A stretch of DNA of 64,000 bases from the NCBI RefSeq assembly GCF_000423885.1, contig NZ_AUIV01000002.1, positions 124,001 to 188,000 of the forward strand. The letters are read 5' to 3'. Positions 32,195 to 40,823 of this stretch are shown piece after piece. The stretch's first letter is position 1. Each line of letters starts with the position of its first letter. The translations under genes and the position numbers were made by a program. The notes under the pieces are model-generated. The model had not been told where the DNA came from and searched no databases. It worked only from the letters and a program-made list of their open reading frames with translations. The DNA is from Thermomonas fusca DSM 15424 (GTDB lineage Bacteria; Pseudomonadota; Gammaproteobacteria; Xanthomonadales; Xanthomonadaceae).

Positions 32195-32932
32195 TCAGCC
32201 GTCCAGCTCGGCCAGCAGCGCATCGAACAGCGCGCTGGCGCCGATGCGGAAGCGTGCCGGATCGATCCAATCCGCGCCCAGCCGCGCCTGCGCCAGCGCG
32301 AGATAGATCCGCGCATCGGCCAGGGTGCGGATGCCGCCCGCGGCCTTGAAGCCGCAGCGCCCGCCGCGCGCGGCGATCGCGTCCAGCATCACCGCCGCCG
32401 CTTCGGGCGTGGCGTTCACCGATACCTTGCCGGTGGAGGTCTTGAGGAAGTCCACCCCGGCATCCAGGCCCAGTTCGCAGGCCTGACGGATCAGCTCCGG
32501 CTTGCCCAGCTCGCCGGTTTCGAGGATCAGCTTGAGCGCGATGCCCGGCCCGCAGGCGGCGCGGCAGGCCTCCACGCCGGCGCGCGCACGCGCCACGTCA
32601 CCCGCCTGCAGCGCGCGCCACGGAAGCACCATGTCGATCTCGTCAGCGCCGGCAGCGATCGCGCGGCGGGTTTCGCGAGCGATCCGCTGCGGATCGTCGG
32701 CGCCTTCGGGGAAGTTCACCACCGTCGCCACCTTCACCGCGGTGCCGGCCAGCGCCTCGCGGGCGGTGGTGATGTGTTCGGGATAGATGCAGACCGCCGC
32801 CGGCAACCCGTGCGCGCTGCGCGCCGCGGCGCACAGGCTGCGGATGCGCGCGGGCGTGTCGTCCTCGCCCAGGCTGGTCAGGTCGAGCAGGCCGAGCACG
32901 CGCGCGGCGGGAAACAGTTCGGTGGTGGACAT
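32195..32932 (-). CDS. deoC: Deoxyribose-phosphate aldolase
   Basis: 245 aa from the ATG at 32932. TIM barrel with the Schiff-base lysine Lys164 in DFLKTSTGK, the proton-relay Asp in EIDMVLPW and GFKAAGGIRT with the second Lys. It splits deoxyribose 5-phosphate to acetaldehyde and glyceraldehyde 3-phosphate. First gene of the deo operon; about 120 bases separate it from the divergent PAS-GGDEF gene and should hold the operon promoter. No deoA (thymidine phosphorylase) is seen. Confidence 0.95.
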   Translation of the reverse strand: MSTTELFPAARVLGLLDLTSLGEDDTPARIRSLCAAARSAHGLPAAVCIYPEHITTAREALAGTAVKVATVVNFPEGADDPQRIARETRRAIAAGADEIDMVLPWRALQAGDVARARAGVEACRAACGPGIALKLILETGELGKPELIRQACELGLDAGVDFLKTSTGKVSVNATPEAAAVMLDAIAARGGRCGFKAAGGIRTLADARIYLALAQARLGADWIDPARFRIGASALFDALLAELDG

Positions 32933-33051
32933 GGCAAGCCCGGTTGCGGATCGCCGCCAGTCTAGGCCGCACGGCTGCGCCGAACCTTGATCTGCAGCAA
33001 GTTCGCGGCCCGCCCGCGGGATATCGATTACAGTCACCTGCCCCGTCTGAC

Positions 33052-33903
33052 ATGCTCGCCATGGCCCCGAGCCTGCCGCCGCTTTCGCAAGTCCTGGATC
33101 TGCTGCCAGATGCGGTCTGCATCGTGGACGAGCACGGCCAACTGTTGTTCGTCAACGCCGCCTTCGAGCGCCTGCTGGGCTACGCCGCCACCGAAGTGCA
33201 CGGTCGCCTGCTGTTCGACTTCATCCATCCCGATGACCGCGACGCCACCCTGCGGCAGGCGCGCGCGCTCATGGAGGGCGGCGGCGAGCGCCATTTCCGC
33301 AACCGTTACCTGCACCGACAGGGCCACGCCGTGGATCTGCTGTGGTCGGCGCACTGGCTGCCCGAGCAGTGCCTGCGCATCGGCGTGGCGCGCGAGATCG
33401 GCGAACTGCAGCGCGCCGAACGCGAACTGGAACACCATGCGAACCACGATCCGCTGACCGGCCTGGCCAACCGCCGCCGGCTGGAGCTGGCGCTGCGCAA
33501 CGCTTTGGCTGAGGCGGCCGAAAGCAGCGGACAGGTGTCGCTGCTCTACGTCGACCTGGCCGGCTTCAAGCAGGTCAACGACCGCGATGGCCACGAGGCC
33601 GGCGACCGCGTCCTGTGCGAGGTGGCGAAGCGGCTGCAGCAGGGCGTGCGCCAGATCGACCTTGTGGCGCGCATCGGCGGCGACGAATTCGTGGTGCTGC
33701 TGCCCGGCTGCGATGCCGAACATGCACGCGGCATGGCGCAGCAGCTGTGCCAGCAGCTGCGCGTGCCGTGCGCGCTGCGCGATGGCCCGCTGCGGATGGA
33801 TGCCAGCATCGGCATCGCCACCTTCCCCGCCAACGGCCGGACCCCGGACGCACTGCTGGCGCATGCGGACAAGGCAATGTACGCCAGCCGCGGTTGCCGC
33901 TGA
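33052..33903 (+). CDS. PAS-GGDEF diguanylate cyclase
   Basis: 283 aa; start either 33052 or 33061 (both ATG), no clear ribosome site. Residues about 8-120 are a PAS domain (LPDAVCIVDEHGQLLFVNAAFERLLGY, read in parts, and FDFIHPDDR). The GGDEF domain begins near 140 (HANHDPLTGLANRRRLE), with GGDEF at 209-213 and the inhibitory I-site RQID placed five residues before it. It should be an active, product-inhibited soluble cyclase sensing a small ligand or redox state through PAS. It is divergent from deoC and converges with the gene at 33917. Confidence 0.9.
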   Translation: MLAMAPSLPPLSQVLDLLPDAVCIVDEHGQLLFVNAAFERLLGYAATEVHGRLLFDFIHPDDRDATLRQARALMEGGGERHFRNRYLHRQGHAVDLLWSAHWLPEQCLRIGVAREIGELQRAERELEHHANHDPLTGLANRRRLELALRNALAEAAESSGQVSLLYVDLAGFKQVNDRDGHEAGDRVLCEVAKRLQQGVRQIDLVARIGGDEFVVLLPGCDAEHARGMAQQLCQQLRVPCALRDGPLRMDASIGIATFPANGRTPDALLAHADKAMYASRGCR

Positions 33904-33916
33904 AACGCTGCCGCCG

Positions 33917-34639
33917 TCAGCGGATATTGGAGACGGAATTCTTGGCGGTATCGTGCCTGGTCTTGAGCGCGCCGCCCTGCACGCTGAACACCAGCTCGAT
34001 CTTCACCTGCGGCGGCGCTGCCCGCACCTGCGTCTTCAGCGTGTCCTTCAGCCCCCTGCCGGCGCGATCGGCAACCACCACCAGCAGATAGTCGCCGTCA
34101 GCCAGCGGCTGGGTGATGTCGATGGCCGCTGCCGACGCGCGCCGACTGGGCAGCAGCGCAGGCGCCGCCGCCATCGAGGGTGCGGCGGGCGCGGCGATTC
34201 GCCCGGTAGCGGCATAGGAGGCAGCAGCCGCCCCGCCCCCCTGCCCTGACAGCGACGACACCGCGGCCGAAACGATGCTGCCGCCCGGCAGCGTGCCGCC
34301 CAGCAATGCCTGCCGCCCGGCCGGATCCAGCGGCGTCAGCCGCAGCGCGCCCAGATCCACGCGCACGCCGTCGCCACCCGGCACCGCGATGAAGCAGGCT
34401 TCGCCGCCGCAGCCGATGTCGATCTTCAGCGTCGCGCCCTGCGCCAGCGCGCTGCCGGCAGCGTGCAGGCCGGCGTTGACCTTCTCGCCGAAGGTCGCGC
34501 CCTGGGTCTGCTTGGGCACCGTCACGTTCATCGAAATGCGGTTCGGCATCGAACCGTTGATGCCATTGACGCCGCTTGCCGCCGCGGCCGGCAATGCCAG
34601 CACCAGCGCGATGACGCCGATCGGAACGAACGCCTTCAT
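33917..34639 (-). CDS. Exported protein of unknown function
   Basis: 240 aa from the ATG at 34639, beginning with a clear signal peptide (about 1-23, cut near AAA-SG). Mature part: an N-terminal region with PNRISMNVTVPKQTQG and GEKVNAGLHAAGSALAQGA, a GCGGEACF pair of cysteines that may form a disulfide, an Ala/Ser-rich low-complexity stretch (about 145-180), and a C-terminal beta-rich part (DGDYLLVVVADRAGRG, KIELVFSVQGG). Likely periplasmic. Divergent from the lipase-like gene at 34801. Confidence 0.75.
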   Translation of the reverse strand: MKAFVPIGVIALVLALPAAAASGVNGINGSMPNRISMNVTVPKQTQGATFGEKVNAGLHAAGSALAQGATLKIDIGCGGEACFIAVPGGDGVRVDLGALRLTPLDPAGRQALLGGTLPGGSIVSAAVSSLSGQGGGAAAASYAATGRIAAPAAPSMAAAPALLPSRRASAAAIDITQPLADGDYLLVVVADRAGRGLKDTLKTQVRAAPPQVKIELVFSVQGGALKTRHDTAKNSVSNIR

Positions 34640-34800
34640 GTCGCCACCTGCGGCTGCCTGACTGTGGCAGAGACTACGCGCGCATCGGGCGCGTGCGTCA
34701 AGCACCGTTCGTCACTGACCGGTTGTGGATTGGGCAGCCGTTCACTACCCAACATCCTTCCGAAAGACGCCGGCGGTCGGCCGGCGGCAGGAGCCCCGCG

Positions 34801-36327
34801 ATGCCGAAAGTCGAAGCGCCGTTCTTCCCGATCATCTACGTCCGCGGCTACGCGATGACCCGCGACGAAATCGTGCAGACCACCTCGACCCCGTACATGG
34901 GGTTTGAAGCCGGCTCCACCAAGATCCGCCAGGCGCAGGACGGCAGCATCGTCAAGTTCGTGTTCGAGTCGCCGCTGGTGCGGCTGATGAAGGACTACGG
35001 CTACCGCGACGTGTACGCCTCCGGCGCGGAGCAGCTGGGAAAACTGCCGGCGCGCAGCCTGGTGATCCACCGCTATTACGACGAGGCCGACCCGGCCTTC
35101 GGTGCCGGCAAGGCGCCCTCGATTCCGGACGCCGCCAAGGCGCTGGCGCTGCGCATCGCCCAGCTGCACGACAGCGTCTGCGGCAACGATGCCGCCGCGC
35201 GCAAGGCCTTCCGCGTGCACCTGGTCGCGCATTCGATGGGCGGGTTGATCTGCCGCTGCCTGCTGCAGAACCCGGACATCGCCAGCGCCGAAATCCGCGC
35301 GATGGTGGACAAGGTGTTCACCTACGCAACCCCGCACAACGGCATCGAGCTGGGCGGCATCAACGTGCCCGGCTTCCTGTCGATCAACGACATGAACAAC
35401 TTCAGCCGACCGGTGATGGCGAAGTACCTGAAGGTGCCCAAGGACAAGGTCAACACGCTGGGCGACTCGGGGTTTCCGCCCGAGCGCTTCTTCTGCCTGA
35501 TCGGCACCAACAGCCGCGACTACGCGGTGGCGCACGGACTGTCCTCGCTGGCCGTCGGGCAGATGAGCGACGGGCTGGTGCGGATCGAGAACGCCTACGT
35601 GGCCGGCGCCCCGCGCGCGTTCGTGCACCGCAGCCACAGCGGCTATTTCGGCATCGTCAATTCCGAGGAGGGCTACCAGAACCTCGCCCGCTTCCTGTTC
35701 GGCGACCTGTGCGCCACCGGCAGGCTGGACATCGAGGCGCTGCCGTTCCCGCCCGAGATCGAACGCGCGTGCAAGGCCGGCAAGAAGATCGAATCGTCGT
35801 ACTACATCGAAGCCACGGTGGCCCCGCGCGGCGCCTACACCTACGACCTGACCGCGCGCACCAAGGGCCAGGAAAGCGCGGTGCGGCGGCAGTATTCGGA
35901 GCTGTTCGACAAGGACGGCAAGCTGATCCGCAACGCGCGCGCGCCGACCCTGTTCACGGTGTTCCTGGACACCTCCAAGATCACCGCCGGCAGCGAGGTG
36001 GCGTTCTCGATCGAACTGGCGGTATCCAACGCCGGCTATGAAATCGACGGCGCGCTGTTCCTGAAACAGCACATCCCGGGCGAATACCTGTTCCGCAACA
36101 CCCTGGTGCTGTTCGCCAAACAGGACGACGGCGGCGAATGGAAGCTGCGCTACGTCTGGGCCGATGAACATTGGGCCACCGGCCCGAAGACCGAAGCCGA
36201 CGTGCTGGCGCTGGGCAAGAAGGCCATCGGCATCGCCCAGCAGTCGCCGTCGGCGTTCTCGATCCCGCTGGCATCGGCGAAGGGATTTCGCGCCGCGCTG
36301 CAGATCGCCCTGTCGGCGTGGGCATGA
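34801..36327 (+). CDS. Alpha/beta hydrolase (lipase-like), 508 aa
   Basis: ATG at 34801 with a GGCAGGAG box 7 bases upstream. No signal peptide is visible. The nucleophile elbow is AHSMGG (Ser about residue 145), following HLV and preceding a helix; PIIYVRGY near the start is the oxyanion strand region. The segment KVFTYATPHNG is typical of lipase/PGAP1-like hydrolases. The C-terminal 170 residues form a separate beta-rich domain (SELFDKDGKLIRNARAP, FSIELAVSNAGYEIDGALFLKQHI in parts). Substrate unknown; ester or lipid is likely. Its size is larger than simple esterases because of that domain. Confidence 0.82.
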   Translation: MPKVEAPFFPIIYVRGYAMTRDEIVQTTSTPYMGFEAGSTKIRQAQDGSIVKFVFESPLVRLMKDYGYRDVYASGAEQLGKLPARSLVIHRYYDEADPAFGAGKAPSIPDAAKALALRIAQLHDSVCGNDAAARKAFRVHLVAHSMGGLICRCLLQNPDIASAEIRAMVDKVFTYATPHNGIELGGINVPGFLSINDMNNFSRPVMAKYLKVPKDKVNTLGDSGFPPERFFCLIGTNSRDYAVAHGLSSLAVGQMSDGLVRIENAYVAGAPRAFVHRSHSGYFGIVNSEEGYQNLARFLFGDLCATGRLDIEALPFPPEIERACKAGKKIESSYYIEATVAPRGAYTYDLTARTKGQESAVRRQYSELFDKDGKLIRNARAPTLFTVFLDTSKITAGSEVAFSIELAVSNAGYEIDGALFLKQHIPGEYLFRNTLVLFAKQDDGGEWKLRYVWADEHWATGPKTEADVLALGKKAIGIAQQSPSAFSIPLASAKGFRAALQIALSAWA

Positions 36328-36364
36328 GCCGGCCGCGGCGGCCGGGCCCGAGTCGCGCGCCGCA

Positions 36365-36637
36365 TCAGGCGTGCATGGGCGTCAGCGATGCGTGCAGGTG
36401 GGCGGTTTCCAGCATGTGGCGCAGGCGCGCCTCGACCATTCGCAGGTCGTCCAGCTGCTGCGGTGCGTACAGGGTGTAGATCGGTCGGTTGCGCTGGCCT
36501 TCGGCCGGCTCCTTGCGGCTGACGCCGATGTTGCCGGTTCCGCTGGCTTGCGCCCACAGCCTGCGCAGCGCGTGCGGCCCGATGCTCTCGTCCTTTCCGA
36601 GCGTGAAGGTGAACATCGCGATCTGATGGCTTGACAT
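36365..36637 (-). CDS. Small protein of unknown function (90 aa)
   Basis: ATG at 36637 with AAGGAG-like AGGAG upstream (TGCGGGCACTCC complement). Sequence MSSHQIAMFTFTLGKD suggests a beta strand; GPHALRRLWAQA and DDLRMVEARLRHMLETAHLHA are helices. No signal peptide or membrane segment. Not recognised. It converges with the hydrolase gene. Confidence 0.55.
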   Translation of the reverse strand: MSSHQIAMFTFTLGKDESIGPHALRRLWAQASGTGNIGVSRKEPAEGQRNRPIYTLYAPQQLDDLRMVEARLRHMLETAHLHASLTPMHA

Positions 36638-37029
36638 GCGGGCACTCCTTGCGGTTCTGGAGTATGCGCTTTCCCCTCGCGCTTTCCCGACGGCCTTACG
36701 GCCCGGTTTCCGGCCCGCATTTCGCCACTGCGGATGGAAGTCTCTGCCACATTGGAGTAGGATGGCGCAAGGCCTCCGCGCCACGCGCGTTTCGTCCGAC
36801 GCCTCGCGTCGCGCGCCTCGCTCCCATTCACGCGCCCTGCAATGCTTGCCGGGCGGTTTTCGATTGCCCCTGCGGGGCGCCCGCGGCGATTACCGCCGGC
36901 GCGGCCTCCGCAAGTCCTGCGCAGATCCGCGCGCCAAGCCCGCTTGGCCGCCCGAGGCGCACACCTCCAACACGCCGCGAGCGCCATGCCCGCGCCGTCC
37001 GCTCACGCCGTCAGCCACAGGAGGCCCGC
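36638..37029. other. 392-base region without a recognised gene
   Basis: Between the small minus-strand gene and the plus-strand gene at 37030. It contains a moderately T-rich part (about 36650-36760), which may hold promoters for both sides, and then GC-rich sequence. Open frames cross it but show no family resemblance and biased Arg/Ala composition. I see no hairpin terminator, repeat or RNA gene. Confidence 0.5.
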
Positions 37030-37308
37030 ATGCCACGACCCAGGAAAGCAACCGAAAGCCAACCCCAGCAGCCGCTGCCCGCGACCAAGACCAGCCATCT
37101 GTTCCAGGGCCGCAAGCCAACGGAACGCGGTGGTGCGCTCACCCGCGAACGCATCGCCGAACACATGGATGCCTTCCGCAAGGCTGGCGGTACCATTGAA
37201 GTGCTGGGCACCACCCGTTCCCTGCAGCACATTGGGCTGCCTGCGGACGCCCAGCCGGCGCCGCCGGTCGTCCCCGTTGCTGCGCGCTCGCGCAAATCCA
37301 CCCGCTGA
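37030..37308 (+). CDS. Small basic protein (92 aa)
   Basis: ATG at 37030, preceded by AGGAGG (CCACAGGAGGCCCGC), spacing 7, which fixes the start. Basic ends (MPRPRKATES and ARSRKSTR) surround a central conserved-looking part: TSHLFQGRKPTERGGALTRERIAEHMDAFRKAGGTIEVLGTT (read in parts). That part is a helix followed by a strand. The small size, high charge and strong ribosome site suggest an abundant protein, maybe nucleic-acid-linked. Followed 14 bases later by the Lys-rich protein at 37323. Confidence 0.7.
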   Translation: MPRPRKATESQPQQPLPATKTSHLFQGRKPTERGGALTRERIAEHMDAFRKAGGTIEVLGTTRSLQHIGLPADAQPAPPVVPVAARSRKSTR

Positions 37309-37322
37309 TACAGGAGTTTCCG

Positions 37323-37532
37323 TTGGCAAAGCCAAACTATGCGTTCGAAAAGCGCCAGCGCGAGCTGGCCAAGAAGAAGAAGCAGGACGAAAAAGACGCC
37401 CGCAAGCGCGAAGCACGCGCTGCCGACGCAGCGCCAGAATCAGCATCCGAATCCGTAACGGAAACCGCCGCGCCGGATTCGGCACCGGCGCAGGCCGGCC
37501 CGCGCGTGCATCTGCGCAAATCCGCCGAGTGA
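37323..37532 (+). CDS. Small Lys-rich protein (MAKPNY family, 69 aa)
   Basis: TTG start at 37323, chosen because of AGGAG 6 bases upstream and because related small proteins in gammaproteobacteria begin the same way (MAKPNYxFEKRQRELAKKKK). The first 30 residues are a strongly basic helix; the rest is Ala/Glu/Ser-rich and disordered, ending VHLRKSAE. Function unknown; probably cytoplasmic, possibly RNA or ribosome bound. Same strand and operon as the preceding gene. Confidence 0.8.
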   Translation: MAKPNYAFEKRQRELAKKKKQDEKDARKREARAADAAPESASESVTETAAPDSAPAQAGPRVHLRKSAE

Positions 37533-37550
37533 ACTGACGCCGGGCCGGGG

Positions 37551-38108
37551 TCAGCGCGCCGCGTAGCGGAACAGCGCCCCGGCCAGCAGCCACGGCAGCG
37601 CGAAACCGGCCGTCAGCGCCAGTTCGCGTTCGCCGAAGCCGCCCACGGCCATCGCAATGCCCACCGCAGCCAGCTGCGCCAGCGCGGCCGCGAACATGGC
37701 GTTCGCCATCCCGGCCGCGCGGAAGCGTGCCAGCAGGCTGCCCAGCCCGGCGATGCCCAGCACTCCTACAAACATCAGATTGGCGACGTTGCCTTCGCTG
37801 CCCAGCATGCCGACCGCCAGGTTGACCCAGATGGTCAGGAATCCGGCCAGCACCGCCACCCCGAAGCCGGCGCGATAGACCAGCGACCCGCCCAGCCACG
37901 CGGCGAACTCGTACAGGCCGCAGACCGCCGCCAGCAGCACCCCCATCACCGCGAAATCCAGCGCCGTCCAGTCCACTCCGGCCTGCGGATACAGGCGCAT
38001 CACCAGCGCCGGCAGGAACAGCAGGCAGGCCGCGCCGCCCCAGACCAACGGGCGCAAGCCATGCTTGCTGCCGGCTCCGTCATTTCCCGTCATCGCCGCT
38101 TTGTGCAT
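37551..38108 (-). CDS. Multi-span membrane protein of unknown function
   Basis: 185 aa (173-180 if a later ATG such as 38093 is used). Five predicted membrane helices, near 24-40, 50-72, 80-100, 108-128 and 140-180 (two helices). Arg/Lys positions suggest a short cytoplasmic N-tail. The layout resembles small integral membrane proteins without assigned function. Convergent with the Lys-rich protein gene. Confidence 0.75.
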   Translation of the reverse strand: MHKAAMTGNDGAGSKHGLRPLVWGGAACLLFLPALVMRLYPQAGVDWTALDFAVMGVLLAAVCGLYEFAAWLGGSLVYRAGFGVAVLAGFLTIWVNLAVGMLGSEGNVANLMFVGVLGIAGLGSLLARFRAAGMANAMFAAALAQLAAVGIAMAVGGFGERELALTAGFALPWLLAGALFRYAAR

Positions 38109-38492
38109 CGTCCTGCCTTGCGCTTGTCGAGGATCGCCAGCATCCCTTGGGCGAATGGGCGCGGCATGGCGCGCCTGTGAAGCGGGCGCGAAGTCGATTC
38201 CCGCTCAGCCGGCCTCGTCTTCCGCCAGGTCGTGCCCACCTGCAGCAGGGTCAGGCAGAGCGTGCTGACGGTATCCACCCGCTGCGGAAAGTAACGTTTC
38301 ACCAGGGCGGCAGCACTAGTTTGCCCATGCTCATGGCGATGCCCATGCCGACGGAGACGCGGTTCGGGACCACCGAGCCGGCGTGCGGAATCGCGATGGA
38401 TTTCATCGCGGAATGGTACGTACGTGTCCGCGGCCCACGGCAACCAGGCGGGCGCCTTCACACAAAATTCGATGCGCAGGTGTATCCCTGTC
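38109..38492. other. 384-base region without a recognised gene
   Basis: Upstream of the broken GGDEF-EAL gene. The DNA is less GC-rich and less codon-like than its surroundings. A minus-strand frame runs across it (38090-38518) but its translation is Arg/His-rich and resembles nothing known. It includes repeated CCCATGC/CGATGCCCATGCCGA sequence near 38325-38355. It may hold the promoter for 38493. Confidence 0.45.
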
Positions 38493-40651
38493 ATGTCGCT
38501 ACAAACCTGCGCCTCCATGTACGCAGCTCCGACCCCGGGACTGGACTACCAGCGGCTGCTGATGGCATCGCCCAATGCATACGCAGTGCTCTCCCGCGAC
38601 CTCCGCATCATCGATGCCAACCCGGCCTGGCTGGCGCTGGCGAATGGCCCGCCCCGGAACTACATCGGGCGGCGCTTCTTCGATGCCCTGCCGGCCCGGA
38701 TGCAGGAGTCTGCGCGCGACCTGCGCGCACTGTTCTCGCGGGTGATCGAGCGCGGGCAAGCTGACACCCTGCCCCTGCTGCACTACCCGATCCCGATAGC
38801 GCAGGGGAATGGCGAGGGCTGGCAAGACCGATACTGGAGCGTGAGTTCGGCCCCCTTGCACGACGATGCCGGACGCGTCGCGGGGCTGCTGGTGTGTCCG
38901 ATCGACATCACCCAGCACGTGCTGGCGACCGAGGCGGCGTCCGATCTGAAGCGCAGCAATACTGCACGTCGCGCCAGCGCGCAAATGGCCCGCGAACGAC
39001 AGCGTTTCCGCCAGCTCATGCAGCAGGCGCCAGGCTTCGTGGCGGTGGGGCAAGGGCCGACCCACGTGTTCGAACTGGTCAACAACGCCTATTACCAGCT
39101 GGTGGGGCACCGGGACATCATCGGCAAACCCGTACGCGAAGCCTTGCCCGAACTTGCCGGACAGGGCTTCTACGAACTGCTGGACCAGGTCTATGCCAGT
39201 GGACAGCCGTTCATCGGTCGTGCCATGCCCATCCTGCTGCAGACGGAACCCGGCGCTCCTCCAGTGGAGCGTCATATCGATTTCATCTACCAACCGATCG
39301 TCGACGAGGACGCCAGGGTCACCGGGATCTTCGTCCAGGGACACGACGTCACCGAGGCACATGCGCTGGCCATGCGCGTCAGTCACCAGGCGGCCCACGA
39401 CGCCCTCACCGGCCTCCTGAACCGGCGCGACTTCGAGCGCCGTCTGCAGCACGTGATGGATGGCCTGCGCGAACACGACACCCAGCACTCCCTGCTGTAC
39501 CTCGACCTGGATCAGTTCAAGGTGGTCAACGACACCTGCGGCCATGCGGCGGGCGACGCCCTGCTCTGCCAGATCGCCGACGCGCTGCAGGCGCGCGTCA
39601 GTCCGCCCCATGCGCTGGCCCGGCTGGGCGGGGATGAATTCGGCCTGTTGCTCGAGCACACAGGCCACGAAGCCTCCAGGGTGCTTGCGGAACAACTCCG
39701 CGAAACGGTCGAAGCGCTGGAGTTCGTGCACGGCAACCGCCTGTTCGGCTGCAGCGCCAGCATCGGGATGGTGACGTTCGATCGGACTATCGGCGGCGTG
39801 CACGAGGTGCTGATCGCGGCGGACAGCGCTTGCCTGCTGGCCAAGGAAAAGGGTCGAAACCGCGTGCAGGTGCATGCCGCCGGGGATCTTGAAGTGTTGG
39901 ACCGGCGCCGGGAGATGGACTGGGTCAGTCGCCTGCGCGAAGCGCTGGCGGAGGGCCGGATGTATGTCCATGCACAGCGCATCGTGGCGCTGGCGCCGAC
40001 AAGGACGCCCCGCGACCGGATGGAATTGCTGGTGCGCCTGCGTGATCGCGACGGCACGACGGTGCCACCGATGGCGTTCATCCCGGCCGCCGAGCGCTAT
40101 GGCGTGATGCCCACCATCGACCGCTTCGTGATCCGCACCGCATTCCGACACCTTGCCGCGCTGACGCCCGACGTTCGCGCCCGCACGTCCCTTTCCGTCA
40201 ACCTTTCCGCGACGACCGCCTGGTGGCATTCGTGCGGGAGCAACTCCAGGCGCACCAGATCGCTCCCGGGGAAATCTGCTTCGAGATCACCGAAACCGCT
40301 GCGGTCAACAACCTGTCGCTCACCACCCGGCTGGTGCAGGAACTGCGAGGTCTTGGCTTCCGGTTCGCCCTCGACGATTTCGGCAGCGGCATGTCGTCGT
40401 TCGGCTACCTCAAGCACCTGCCGGTGGATTACCTCAAAATCGACGGCACCTTCATTCGCAACCTCCGCAACGACCGGGTGGATGCCGCCATGGTGGAAGC
40501 CATCGCGAAGGTGGCTGGTGTGATGGGCATAAGAACCGTGGCCGAATACGTCGAAGATGCGGAAACGGCGGATCTGCTCGCCGAGATGGGCGTGGACTAC
40601 GCGCAGGGCTACGGCATGCACGTGCCGGAGCCGCTGGCCGCACCGGCTTGA
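38493..40651 (+). pseudogene. PAS-PAS-GGDEF-EAL gene with a frameshift at the start of the EAL core
   Basis: From the ATG at 38493 the frame encodes a PAS domain (about 20-130), a second PAS (about 165-285) and an intact GGDEF domain with GGDEF at 379-383. An EAL domain then begins, but near 40208 the frame shifts. Frame one reads VNLS then ATTAWW and stops at 40523, whereas the next frame (from about 40211) carries on the EAL core to 40651: DDRLVAFVREQL, FEITETAA, DDFGSGMSS, QGYGMHVP. About 13 bases (or another number leaving remainder 1 after division by 3) seem missing after VNLS, where family members have about G-x-x-L-G. The cyclase half has no RxxD I-site. Without correction the phosphodiesterase is lost. 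Confidence 0.85.
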
Positions 40652-40823
40652 GAAAGTTTGGCCTGGCGACGTCGCCGCCTCCTGAGGGCGGCTTGTTGGC
40701 CAGCACTCGGCCCTTTTGCGGGGAACGCCAGCGCATCGGCGCCATACGCTGCCGCCGACGCGGGCCCTTGGTTATCGCTGCTTCCGATCCTTTGCGCGCG
40801 GGTTTCTGCCAACATTAGGTCCG

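Noticed and set aside
38090..38518. Minus-strand 142-codon frame before the broken GGDEF-EAL gene
   Set aside because: No ribosome site, no resemblance to a family, Arg/His-rich; it overlaps the start of a gene with a clear PAS domain.
40652..40823. Possible riboswitch or terminator upstream of the membrane cyclase
   Set aside because: A GCCGCC/GGGCGGC hairpin is present near 40674-40692 but without a T-tract, and no conserved riboswitch segment is visible.
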